A stretch of DNA of 64,000 bases from contig NC_059477.1 of assembly GCF_018139145.2 (NCBI RefSeq), forward strand, positions 32,467,502 to 32,531,501, written 5' to 3'. Origin of the DNA: Gymnogyps californianus (taxonomy: Eukaryota; Chordata; Aves; Accipitriformes; Cathartidae). Positions within the stretch are counted from its first letter, which is position 1, and each line of letters begins with the position of its first letter. This document shows, piece after piece, positions 49,501 to 61,058 of this stretch. A model generated the notes under the pieces. That model worked only from the letters and a program-made list of their open reading frames with translations, did not search any database and was not told the DNA's origin. The position numbers were made by a program, and so were the translations under genes.

Positions 49501-51981
49501 GACCACTGTAGAGGGAGTGCTGTACTAGTTGGTTGCTGCCTTCCAGCAGCCAAGCAAATGCACTTTTAGATGAAATTGCATTGAATTCTCCTCATCATTT
49601 TAGGGTGTATTCATAATTGACATGACAGATGAGATTTTCACATTTTCTGTATTTTTGTTACTAGCTCTCTTTCTACAGATAGTATGGTGAAATCCCCACT
49701 CTCTTCCTTTCTTTCCAGAAACTGGAGTAATATTTAATGAATATGAACTCCCTTTCAGCTTGGGTGACATTTTCAGCAATGCCCGAAATGAAACTCAGTG
49801 ATTTATTTACTTCTGGAAATTTTAGCTGGAAATCACTAACCATCTAGAATTCACGTGGCATGTCAGAATGCTTCTCACTGAATTGTGTTATAAGACCATG
49901 CGGCTGCATGAGATGCTGATTCACTAAAAAGAGAAAAACAGAGGACCCAATTCCTGGTTTTATACAATGAATTAAAAAGATAAATTAGAAAAGAAATGTT
50001 TTTGAGTTTCCATATTGGAATCTGAACTGGACTTCATTAGATTATTCACTGTTTTTGCAAATTCTTTGAAAAATGTTGATATTTGTTCTACACTTGTCCA
50101 TTGAAATGAGGAGGTATCTCCTGGGTCTGAGATGGATGAGAGGTCCCCAGCGTGGAGCCTTCTCCTGACTGACGTACAGGAGCCCTTCAGTGTACATATT
50201 CTCTGCAGCCCTGATCCACTGGCTTTTTAAGGGTTACTTCCCTCATGTTGAGAAGGTCAAAATGCCAGGAGGAAATTGAACATAACTTCTTAACATTTGA
50301 GATCGTGAATTTTACTTCCGAATAAGAGCAGTAAATTTACAAGTTAGTAAGAATAAAACTCTAAACCCTTCAGACAGTTCGGGGCGGGGGGTGTGTGTGT
50401 GTAATTAAATCCTCCAGGTTGAACAGTCCTCGCTCGTCTGGTTTGATTTTGGTGAGCTGCCTGAGCTCGTGCGTACAGAAGCGTGCCACTGTTTGTTTTA
50501 TTTCCTAAAGCACAACTGTTACGAATCCCCCGTGACAATAGCAGACCTGGACATGCTCAGCTGTGGCAGATTGATCGTCTTGGCTTGCCCGTGCACTACC
50601 CTCTGAGTCACTGACTGTGTGCATAACACGTAGGGATGGATATACATCACTTTATCCCTTAGAAATCCAGTGAGCTGGAGCTCCCCAGCAATAGGGATTG
50701 GGGGATGCTTAAGCACAGATGTGATTTGTATCTGAACAAAGTTGTCCTCCCTGTCTCCTTTGTGCCTTCACCTTGTTGCAGCTGGTCCAGAGGGTTGTAG
50801 GGTTTGTGTTTGTGAAGTGGTGGGGGCAGGAATGTGGTTTGCCCACCAGAAGGACACGCAGTCTGTGCAAGGCTGCTCTCTCCATCCTAACATGCACAGG
50901 GCCTGCGTGTGTGATCTCTTGTTGGGGAAGGAGAGCCACCACCAGAAGCCAGTGTCCCCCTGTCGTTCCTCATGGGAGACGTCAAGGAGAAGTAATTCCC
51001 ACACTGCAGCGCAAGGCTAATTAATCACCATTTTATTGAGAAAGCCACTGAACTTAGGATCAGAAGTACATCTGGACCAACAAGTTGAATGTGGTCGAGA
51101 TTGTTTTCTAGCAGTGATGGCGTCTGGCATGGGGCAGCCCAGGTCTGTGCTGAGGCCCTAGTTCAGTCTCCAAAGTAGGGTGGCTACATGCAAATTGCTC
51201 ATGGGGAATGGTCCATGGCCTGTGCTGCCCTGCTTGGAAATTGTTTAGGAAAGTGCTACTCAGCCCAAGCCAAAATCCTGCCAGGCACCATTTATTTCCA
51301 ACCTACATTTAGTTTACTCATCAAGTGCAACCTGTGTGGTCTGAGTTCAAACAAATAGACATGTCATGGGCAAACCATCTACTCCAGCTTCTGGAGAAGG
51401 CAAGAGGAACTGGCTGCTCCCCAGCTCCCACAGGCACTGGAAGGCCAAACTCCCCCAGCATGTCCTGCGAGGAAGGCAGAGAGACCCGAGTTGTCTGAAG
51501 AGAAGCATGAAGCCTGGGCTTTGACCAGCCTGACTGGGATCAAAAAGTGCTGCGCCAATGCAGAATAGTGCAGCTATTTTATTAGAATTTTCCCAGGGAA
51601 GCATGGAGTGGTCAGTGAGGGTGTCTGGAAGCAGAAATGGGCTCTGTTTGATCTGCTTGTGTAAACAAGCAGTAAATCTAAAGCCAAATTCAACTCTGGT
51701 TTGTGGTGTATAATCCCCCTTGGCTTAACTAGGGTTAACGAGGTCTAACCCTGGGCTGGTAATGGTCCCTGAGAGGTTCCTGCTCATCACCATAACAGAC
51801 CATAGATTCCGCTTTGCTCACTGATAATTATTTTGACAACAGTGCTGGTTCTGGAGCCAGGAGATCTATTTGTTCTACATGACAGAGCAACTTTCCAATT
51901 TATGTGTGTTTTACATTGCTATTTTTGTTAACACTGGACTTATCCAGTCAGTCTCTTCCAGTTCCAATTTCTGTAGATATT
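46526..51981. other. Single-copy non-coding DNA, mixed composition
   Basis: No gene is seen. The 46680-46990 part has TGCATGCATTAATTACG, TTTTTAATTAATATC and an octamer ATTTGCAT (46930-46937), and resembles conserved regulatory DNA. The 47330-47460 part is GC-rich and C/G-skewed but CpG-poor, so it is not a CpG island. Another octamer ATGCAAAT is at 51188-51195. A short GT run lies at about 50390-50401. Open frames up to 140 codons overlap on both strands and are unrecognised. Confidence 0.6.
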
Positions 51982-52001
51982 TGCAGTACAGCTGTACTGC
52001 A
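51982..52001. repeat. Perfect 20-bp palindrome
   Basis: TGCAGTACAG at 51982-51991 is followed without a spacer by its exact reverse complement CTGTACTGCA (51992-52001). The flanks also pair partly (TTAT-type bases two to four positions out). It could be a dimeric protein-binding site or a cruciform seed. No matching transcription factor is known to me. Confidence 0.9.
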
Positions 52002-54537
52002 GATACAAATATGGCAGCATTTCTCATACCTCTACTGTCTCCTGTATAGGGTTCCCCCAGATTTTGGGTGGGTTTTGTTATCCCTTCCTACAAGGTATCT
52101 TTCAGCTCACAGTCCCCGCTTTGTCCCCTTAGCCCGTACAAGGTCTTTGGTCTGTGTCTGAGCAAAGGAGAGCCTTCTTGGCTCCTGGTCTAATGTGGGA
52201 GCCTAGGGATATGAGGCACCTAAATGGGACAAATATTAAGTTATATATTTTCCAAGAACTACTTCTATCTACTTTCCTGTATGGTGTCACATCTTCCAGG
52301 ATTTTAATGACTTTTTGTTTTCTTTTCAAAGACAAATATTTCCTTTCCTTTAACAGGCTTCATGCAGCTTTTCAGAAACACGCAGGGGAGTTTGAAACAC
52401 CAGCTGTTTCCTTTCAAAATCTCTTTGAAAGTCCCTGGGCCATGTACTCCTTACTCAGCTCCTGGGTAGCTGCAGGGTCCATGCTCCATGCAGACTGCAA
52501 GGGAACAGTTTCCAGCCTCTCAGCGTCACCCAAGGGTACCTGGGGCTGCCTTGTCTCCGATTTGCGACAACTTGGACATCCTGGTCCCACAGTGGTGGAA
52601 GCAAGTAACATATGTATGATGGTCATTGATAAAAATTGCTGTTTCTCATGCCCTGTGAGATGTGCCTTCATGTTAAAGAGCAGCAAGGGGAAACATTTAT
52701 TGACAATGAGAAAATGCATTCCCATGCAATTTGCAGTCAGGATTTGGATAAAAATTAGATAGGAGAGGTGGAAACTATTACATCTGCCTGTCCTAAAGAA
52801 TGAAGGGCTACAGCAGATAAAATGTGCTCAGCATTCAAAAAGTCTAAAGACACCTGCTGAGAGCAGCCAGTGAGGAAATATAGGAATGATAATGCCACAC
52901 TTGCTCCTGGAAACATCCCATTGCAGTCACGGGAAGACTGTAATGGTAGTCAGCATAATGTCCTGACTGTCCCCTGGCACATTTCTGGGCATGCCCTGCA
53001 TTTGAGGACATTACTGGGATGCTGGGGCTTCCCACATGAGCAGTACTCCCACTCATGTGACAAAGACATGCCTGGTGTCCCCATTGCATCGATGCCGCCC
53101 TTGCCTGGACACAGCCCACCATCCTGGGGAGGTTGTTCCTGCAGAGGTGGCCACCCTTCCTCACAAGCTCTGTGCCAAAATCCTCATACAGCCAAGAGCC
53201 TCGAGATGTGTTTGAAACTGAGAAGAAGCAGACTGCAACTTGGTCTCTTCATGAGGGGATGGCATTGCATGGGCAGGTGATGGGGTCCCTGGCTGCGCTG
53301 TGAATATTGGCCTCCACGGTCCCACCTAATTCCCTCCATCCCTCCCTCAGTCCCACAGAATTGATTTAAGGTGCTCTGGTTCCCGCTGTGCAGTTGCAGC
53401 TCTGTGCCTCGGCCATTGATGCCATACCGATGTTTGAGCACTCTCTGGACTTTGCAGCTGCCACAGACGTACAGGTTGGCTGCGTCCATGCTGGTGTACC
53501 CATCACCACACAACGCAGGAAGTTTCCCCCCTGAATGGTGCTCCGTCATTAAGAATATTAGCACCAGGTATACCTATTAAAGCACAGTTATGAAATATTT
53601 GTTCTAATGATGAATTCATAGCATTGCTTTTGTTGCTTTCAACAATGGTAATCGCTTGGGTCTCTCGGAGACCCTGCAGCTAAGAGATAACCATGGCCTT
53701 TCTACTGCAAATATGCCTATGGGTAACTTTTTACATATACGCAGCCTCATTAAGCCATCTGTAGAAAATTAAACTTCTTACTGCATAATTGTTTGCAGGA
53801 ACAGGAACCGGGTTCATCACCTTTCGAACAAAAATTTTATATCTGTCTAGAGAGTGATGACTTTATTTTAATTTGCATTAAGGCCATGGTAATGAAGCAA
53901 GTTTGATGAAAACGAAAAGCAGACTATGAGAACCTGGCATTGGTGGTGATACTGATAACATGGTCTCATTTTCCGTTAATCCTGAGACTGTGCTGTATTA
54001 GTGCCCGGAAAGCGTCAACTCCTTACTTGTACCCTGAGAACATCCATCTTTTAAAGATCTTTCAATACTGATGTTGTGTTCTCACTACTTATACTCTTAT
54101 ATACAAGTATTTTCTTTTTAAAGGAAACATCTATTAGAATTTTCCTTTTTTCCTTTTCTCTTGGAAAGGAAGGACAGTCCTGTACTTCAACACTTGACTA
54201 CGCTGGATTGAGACGGTTTCATTCCCAGCTTTTCATCTCTCGAATACTGCAGTTTGCTCATGGCATAAACAGGATCGCGCTCCTTCCCTTCTCCTATTCT
54301 GCGTGTATTGTCTTTAGAGATTGTCTTGTCCTTGGGAATTGCTAACTCCTCAGACTCACAGCTAATGCAAGCAGAGGTTGCCAAAGGAGGGGCTGGCGTG
54401 TCCCATGTGCCTAGACTTTCACTCTAAGTGCAGCCTGACTTTGCTCACCTGCAGACAAATCTCTCGATGTGAGACTGCTGGAAAGCAGAGCTTGTTGCTG
54501 CGCTGGCGACCACACTGTCAGGCAATGCACAGTGCAC
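52002..54537. other. Non-coding DNA with one long open frame and a POU-motif block
   Basis: The plus frame 52154-52762 is open for 202 codons, the longest outside the LTR, but has no signal peptide, repeat or domain I recognise and no splice or promoter context, so it is not called a gene. An 8-bp hairpin (CACATGAG/CTCATGTG) lies at 53033-53059. At 53580-53900 an AT-rich block contains a perfect octamer (53871-53878) inside TTTTAATTTGCATTAAGG and looks like a possible conserved element. Confidence 0.55.
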
Positions 54538-54567
54538 TTGGGTGTCTACCATGTGTTAGACACCCAA
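54538..54567. repeat. 11-bp inverted repeat, 8-nt loop
   Basis: TTGGGTGTCTA (54538-54548) pairs exactly with TAGACACCCAA (54557-54567). The stem is too short for a microRNA precursor. Purpose unknown. Confidence 0.85.
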
Positions 54568-57165
54568 AGTTTTGCAGCTTAGGTTAATCAGCGGAGAGGT
54601 TTCAGACATATGGATGGTCATTACACCATCAGCTTTTGCCTAAACTGTTGAAAATCTTCCTTCATGCCATAGTTAGAAACCTATGCTGTTTTCCAAAGTG
54701 TTCACCCTCTAAATCAGCATGTGTTGTGCTATTGGGCCTAAACATGTTGGTTTACTGCTAATGGCAAAACTGCAGGCGGAGGAAACTCAAAGACGCCCAA
54801 GCAGCTCAGCTCTCTGCAGGTGCTGTGGGTGGGATTGATGGATCCCACTTCAGAAGTTTACAGTGTTTACACCTGCATCTGGACTAATCAGAAATCTCTT
54901 TGTTGTTAATTATGAGATATAGACACTTAGAGAGTGATGCATCCAATTTTTTTAAGACATCTCCTTCAAATAAGATGAATTGCCCCCTATATCGCCCCAT
55001 TTCTCTGTTCTCTCCTTTGATTCTGTTGTAAGCCATTTGCACCCGATGAAGGAAAACCACTGAATGTTGGCCTCTATAGTTGTCTTCCAGTGCCCCGCTG
55101 CGAAGGGAGAGCTTGCACCTGCCGCGGCCCTATGCAAAGTGAAGGCTCAGTAGGAACAAAGGAGTTAGGAATGCTCCAAAGTGTTCTTAACTGGAAAAAA
55201 CAGTGATTAAAACCCACAATTGAACGTATTCCCGAGCCTGCACGGTGCCATAGGGCTTTACTGCTTTCTGTGCAGTGCGTCTTTGCAACCTACTTGATTT
55301 CCCTCACTCAGTTTTCTTCTGCTTTACTCAATCAAGGAGCATCTTTGACGTGGAAGGAAGTGGTGAGAGACCGCAGTGATCCACGCTCTTCCACTCTACA
55401 TGCTATTTGCAGCTGAAAGTGAAAAGCTACTTGAGGTGGAAACCTCCTAGCTTGCATTTTGCCACAATGCACAGCCATACATTACAGTTAGGGAAGCAGA
55501 TATTGCAAATGGGGAGCTGATTTATTTCATACTATGCTTTTGTGAGGCAACCATGGATTGAAGTGGAAGCACGCAAATAGGCCAGCGCCATTAGAGGGCC
55601 TTAATAAATATTAATATAAGCACATGCTTTCCTGCTAAGAAAGAGTGACTGGTGAGCAGAGTGCACACTGGCAGCTGTGCACAAATTAAGCTTTTCCATT
55701 TGTTGAGCTCAAGCACGGCCACAGAATTACACGGGGAGAGGAGACGCACCAAAGTGGGCAGATGCACCCTTAATGTCATCACACCGAGGAGTCCATCTAG
55801 TCTCTCTAATTAACATGAGAAGTGTCTTTGTTTTTCAGTTTTACTTTTTGATCTTTTTTATGAGTGAGGCTTGGTTTGATATTATTTAGTAAACTTTAGG
55901 CATGATGATTTGCTAAAGTACATAATTTACACCAAATCTTTTTGCCAGCAAGAGAATACGCTATACACAAATGTAAGTAATTACAGAGCTTCAAATTTCT
56001 TTTTCATATTTTCAACTTTTAGGCTTTAATCACTAAGAAAATAGTGAACAACTTTATTTTTATTTACCAACTTACTTTTCATTCATGATTTATAACAAAC
56101 TTGCTAAACATGCAAATTGGATTTCAGTTAAAATGCAGAAAACCTGCACCATAAAATTGCTTTAGTATTAGTTAAGTAAAGCTACTTGTGCTGGATGCAA
56201 GAGTTGTTGGTGTTTTTTTTTTACTAAACCAAGTATATTTGTTTTTTAAAATGTTTAAAATATTTTTTCTAGGTAATAAACTAAACTGATTATTTTTGGT
56301 CAACCTGTCCTTCCAAATTATTAGATCCTAGTTTTCCACACCCATTTCTTTTTCAGGTATCAGAAAGAGAAAACAAATCTTCCTGGTTTTTTGTTCTTCC
56401 AATACTCAGTCCTTTTCTTAATCCTGGGTGAACTGATTACACTGACTTTATTGAACTAAATTAACCTAAACTAAATGGATCGTTCCATTGAGACAGTAAA
56501 TGTTTGCAAGGGTGGCAGAATCTGGCCCTAGTGATAGATAAAGCAGTATCAAAAGGAAATAGATGTATTAGATTTTAAGGTTTCCAGTACTTGATGATTA
56601 TTTTCCAAACCTTGAAATGTTAAAGCTTTCTGTAAAACTGTATTTAACTGAATGCATAGCTCAGGTGTTCCTAGGTCCCTAAAGATCAACTGAGTGTTAT
56701 TTGTTGTTGATTCCCAGTGCTATTTTTGATCTAAAATGGACAAGAACTGATTTTAGAACAGTAGGTAACACTTTTAAATGAGGTGAAAGTTTTTTAAAAA
56801 ACAAAGGGAAAAACTCCCCACGTTTTATGTCCAGAAATATTCATTAAGAGATCTAGCCGAAGTGAATAACCATCATACGATTTCAGAGTTGAATATAAGT
56901 ATAAAATTAAAGACTTTTTATTGCTAGCAAAGATAACAGTTGATTTTTAATACAGAATCCTAATTGTTTATATTTAAGGTTTGTAAAGCTAAGAATTGTT
57001 TATACATTGGAAGTCAAATACAAACCAAGTATTTTATATGCAAAAGAAAAAAAAGATATGTAAATATATTGGGTTGGATTTAGTTGAGAGAGGTTATTAA
57101 ATTATTCAGTTCTTCATGTGATATTTAGATAAATAAAGTCTCATTTTCCACTATGCAGCTGATCT
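54568..57165. other. AT-rich single-copy non-coding DNA
   Basis: No gene is seen. From about 55800 the sequence is strongly AT-rich with few open frames and many TAAT-type motifs; an octamer ATGCAAAT lies at 56110-56117. No mobile element is recognised. Confidence 0.6.
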
Positions 57166-57196
57166 CATTAAAGGGGGAAAAAAAAACCCTTTAATG
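57166..57196. repeat. 10-bp inverted repeat around an A-run
   Basis: CATTAAAGGG (57166-57175) pairs with CCCTTTAATG (57187-57196) across an 11-nt loop of two G and nine A. It sits in an AT-rich block with CTAATTAAAT and TTGACAGCTC downstream. Confidence 0.85.
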
Positions 57197-58394
57197 TTTA
57201 AACCATACTCTAATTCTGAGCAAATCCCTAAGAATGTTCTAAGGAGAGAGAATTCTTAAATCGCTGGATTTTGTATCCTAATTAAATCTCTTGACAGCTC
57301 TCTGCATTATGTGCAGCAGTGGCTCAGTGCAATACAGGAGGTGGGGTTCAGCTTTTCACAGTTCTCCTTTTTTTACAAAATAACGCTTATATTTTCCTTT
57401 TTAGTCTGTGTGCTGAGGAGCCCTGTTTCTGGATGATGCAAGCTCAGTTACTCCTTGGAGGTGTATGCTTTTTGTTTTTTTTTCTTGGGTGGGAAAGGGG
57501 GACTGTCCAAAGGAGGGGTGGATGTTGTTAGTAATGCAACAAATTAGGAGGAGTGGATCAATTTCCGAAGTTGTCTTAAGAATGAAGTATGGGATTTGAC
57601 TTATAGATTTTTAACTATAAATGGATTAATTAGAGTGTGACTGAAGTCATGGATAAAAAAGGAGCAAGCTAATTAAGTCTGAGCGGTACTCCAAATGCCT
57701 TTTGTACTGATGACTGGAGATCAAAGGCTAGAGCAAGTTTTTTAAGATTATATTTCTTTAAATGAATAAATGAGCCTTACTAAGGGTGGACAGGGTGTTC
57801 TTTTCAGAGGAGCACAGACAATCCAGGCATCTTTTCTACCTGGTTGATATGCTTAGAAGTGTCTGGTTTTTAATTGATGCTGAGGTATTCAGATATATTA
57901 TGCTCCCATGCATTATGGCAGAATAGATACGTACTTTTGCATTTTCATGCTTAATTTAAATGCAAGGATTTTTCTCCTACGCCTTGGGCTCAATTGTCAG
58001 AGATTCTGGAAATTGTGTTTATTATGGTTAGACTGTGTTTATTACAGTTAGACTGTAGCTGCACCAATCCAGGAGTTGCCTATGCCCGAGAGACTCACTC
58101 ATCCTCCCTTCTTTCGAGGGATGCAGTCAGGTATTCTCCTGTACTCTGTCCCGCTTCTCTGCTGCGTGCTCTCCTTTCTTTCTGCTGCTACATGGGAGAT
58201 GGCTATAGATACACAACCAGATTTGGGTTTTGTGGAAGTTTGTTGGGGCCAAGTTATAGTCATCTTGTATCTCTCTGTAATGTCATTTAGGACAAACTAC
58301 ACCCATGCCTTCTTGTTTTGCACTGGGCTTTTGAAGAGTTATGGATTCAAGGCAATAGTAATGCACAATAAAAAGCATCTCCTGTGATGTACTG
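57197..58394. other. AT-rich single-copy DNA with a tandem duplication
   Basis: No gene is seen. It includes the 20-bp duplication annotated at 58014-58053. The 57270-57340 part (CTAATTAAATCTCTTGACAG) holds a TAATTA core next to a TGACAG core, an arrangement known from homeodomain/TALE binding sites. Overlapping frames at 57994-58387 (98 and 103 codons) are unrecognised. Confidence 0.55.
58014..58053. repeat. 20-bp tandem duplication, two copies
   Basis: TGTGTTTATTATGGTTAGAC (58014-58033) is followed directly by a copy at 58034-58053 differing at two bases (ATGG to ACAG). It is a small local duplication. Confidence 0.9.
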
Positions 58395-58465
58395 AATGCC
58401 TGCAATCAGCACTGAAGTCAAGGGAAACTAAGGGCACTCAGCTCAATACAAAGGAGCCCTGAGTG
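58395..58465 (+). mobile_element. Possible old amniote repeat fragment
   Basis: CAGCACTGAAGTCAAGGGAA, ACTAAGGGCACTCAGCTC and AAAGGAGCCC resemble a phrase common in old amniote repeats, 'cattgaagtcaatgggagttgagggcactcagcacc...ggatcgggcc'. I cannot give a certain family name. Confidence 0.4.
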
Positions 58466-60955
58466 GTGGTGAGGATTAGGAGCCTAAGTGCCACCTTAGT
58501 TTTTCTTTAAAATTCCATTACTGCAGTTTAAATAGAAATGATGATTTCCTGAGCAGAACAAGCCAAACCCAGATACAATCTTGTGGAAGTCAAGAGTCAG
58601 TAGCAAGGCAAGTTTGGGGCAGAAGGACAGTTGTACACCTCACTGAAAACTGCTTCTCTCCGTCAACAGTCACAATGAACCTATTTAGTATAGTTTTCAT
58701 ATGTTGTGTTTGGAGATGTTTTTGCACAGTTGTTTCTCATTTTTTGACCTGATACAGCATGGTACTTAAATGATGACTTTGGCATTTCCACACGTGTGTG
58801 ATGTTGATGTAACTTTTCTGTGTTGAAGTTGAGGGATTTTTTTTCTTCTAGACAAGAAAAAGGCACGGAGGGGGCTGCTGATTTTTGACAACTATTCTAA
58901 AATGAGAGCTATTTCCATTTGGAGTTTTAAGTGAAAAGAGTAGGTTTTTGCCACCTGGGGGGGTGACCAGATGATGTCTTGAGGTCCTGTGTTTTGATTT
59001 TGCTAAGTATGTCTTAGAAGTGACCTGACCTTTCAGAGTTACACCGTTTAATTCATGAGGTTTAGTTCAACTACCAAAATTTACAGGATCATTTAGGACA
59101 ATGAGAGTCACTGGCTGATGCCCAGGTGGACGTGCAGACTCTCCTGCTGAGGGTGTTGAAAAGCTGGACAGTAGATGAGGTTTATAAGATACTGCTCCTG
59201 GCAGTCTCATCGGTCAGATTTAGTCTGATGTGCAAAGACTTGTGAATGGAATTGAAGGAGGATTTATTGTCCTCCCACCCTGGATGGCCTGAGGTGGAGT
59301 GCTGTTCTCCAGTCTATGGGTTGTTTGCAACATCCCTGTTGCTTCCCATGCATCACAGCACGAACTGCCTCAGTCTGTAATGCTCTTAGAGAAATATAAC
59401 CTTTTGATGACAGTAAACATCACTTGATGGATACTCCAAAAGAGGTTTTATTGACCTTTGTGTCTTTTCATATTTTCTGATTTGTTTCTTTTTCAGAGAA
59501 TCCTGGCTGGGATAATCCATTGTAAAACTATATAGTTTCAGAAATGAGAGTAGCTGCTAGCTGAAGGCTTGAAAGCATCTCCTATTGCCAGATTTGACCA
59601 ACAACGTAGGAAAATAGGGAATAGTTGGTTCCTCAGCATTTTCCTCCTGTGTGCAGAGGTCTGTGGTCAGAATGAGTTGATGTTTGATGTCTTTCAATTC
59701 TCGGCGTTGGTTCAAGCCAAGAAGGGCCTCCACCTCGCTCTTTGCAGATGGGTGCTCTGCAAGCACCTCTTTCTTTCTCCACCTCAAAATGGAGCACCCA
59801 ACAAATGGTTGCAGATGCTGACAGTGGTATTGGGACACTGCTGAGCTCATGGCACAGCCTTTGGGACAGTGATTTTTAAACCTACTCAATAGCAGAGGGG
59901 CCCTTTGAGTATCCAAATCAATAGTAGAACTCCTAGACTTGAAAAAAATCCTAAATATATCTAAGGACAGATCTGCACACAAAGAAGTGTAAACATTACC
60001 TCGTGTGTCTTGCCAAAGCCACTTAAACAGCTTTCCTATATCTGCAAGCAGTTTTTATTTGGAAGACAGATGACTACCAGCCAGTGCTTGAGCCATATCT
60101 GCCTTTCTCAGGGCCTAATTAAATGAGAGGATGCCTCACAAGCATTTTTATTTCCAAATAAAAATTGCTAGAAAGCATATTATGGACAAAGAAGAATTCT
60201 GTGGAGAGGGAGATGCAATATATTATGCTTGTTCATAGAAATTTAAACGGGGTTATTCAGCGGGGCACAGCATGCAGACAACTGCCTGTATTATGGAACG
60301 TTATTACTGTATGTAATAGGAACAAATTCAAGTGTTATTAGATAAAAACATTATGATCTCCGTTATTCTAAGACCAGTGGCCATTTTGCCCAGTTCAGGT
60401 GTTGTGAAACAGCGCTGGAGCCACTCTCTAAGCGTACAAAGGCATTTAGGTGGCAAAAAGCTGTTTGTTGCTCTGTTGCTTGTTGCATACTGAGGAACAA
60501 GTCTATAGTAAGGTCTTGTACTGAGGTACATAGCATGAGCAAATCTGTTATAAAATTGGGATGGTATTTCCATTCTCTGCAGAGATGTTAAGTGAACGTG
60601 CATTAGGGACTTTGAAGTTATCAGGAGTTACAGTGAAAGGACAATTCATTTCTATGTAAGAGTACAGCATTACTCAGCCTCTGGAATCAACCATGTCACT
60701 CACAACATCTTAACCAGCTGGCAGCCGAAGAGAGTCATGCCATGGATGCAACGTGACCTGCTGCTGGACATACAGCATACGCCATCCGGGAGCCAGACCG
60801 ACACACAGTGAGTCCACATCCTGTAGAAAGCCAGATATCTCACAGATATGTATGGCAAAGCGAAAAGCCCCTTCTATGCAAGAGCATCTCCAAAAACTGT
60901 CTGTCTCAATTCCTAGCAGTGTTGCACTTCTTTTATATAGGCTGGTAACCTGACA
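58466..60955. other. Single-copy non-coding DNA, no gene seen
   Basis: The minus frame 59557-59982 (141 codons) and an overlapping plus frame (91 codons) are both open, with no recognised product; the region may contain a very decayed repeat. Nothing else is supported. Confidence 0.55.
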
Positions 60956-61037
60956 TGTTTATACCATGCATACCTATATATGTGTGTGTTTGCATATATA
61001 TACACACACACATATATAGGTATGCATGGTATAAACA
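60956..61037. repeat. Perfect 34-bp inverted repeat, 14-nt loop
   Basis: Bases 60956-60989 pair without mismatch with 61004-61037. The arm reads TGTTTATACCATGCATACC and then CTATATATGTGTGTGT-type sequence (the two quotes overlap by one base). The loop (60990-61003) is itself AT-rich. Beyond the arms the pairing resumes after a two-base offset (ACATG versus CATGT). The outer half of each arm is non-repetitive sequence, so this is more than a CA/TG microsatellite facing itself. Open frames on both strands here mirror each other because of the symmetry and are not genes. Confidence 0.95.
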
Positions 61038-61040
61038 CAT

Positions 61041-61058
61041 GTATACACACACACACAT
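61041..61058. repeat. Short (CA)n microsatellite
   Basis: GTATACACACACACACATG follows directly after the inverted repeat. About six to seven CA units. Confidence 0.85.

Noticed and set aside
59557..59982. 141-codon minus-strand frame considered as a transposase or retrocopy remnant
   Set aside because: There are no catalytic motifs, terminal repeats, poly-A tail or target duplication, and the plus strand is open as well.
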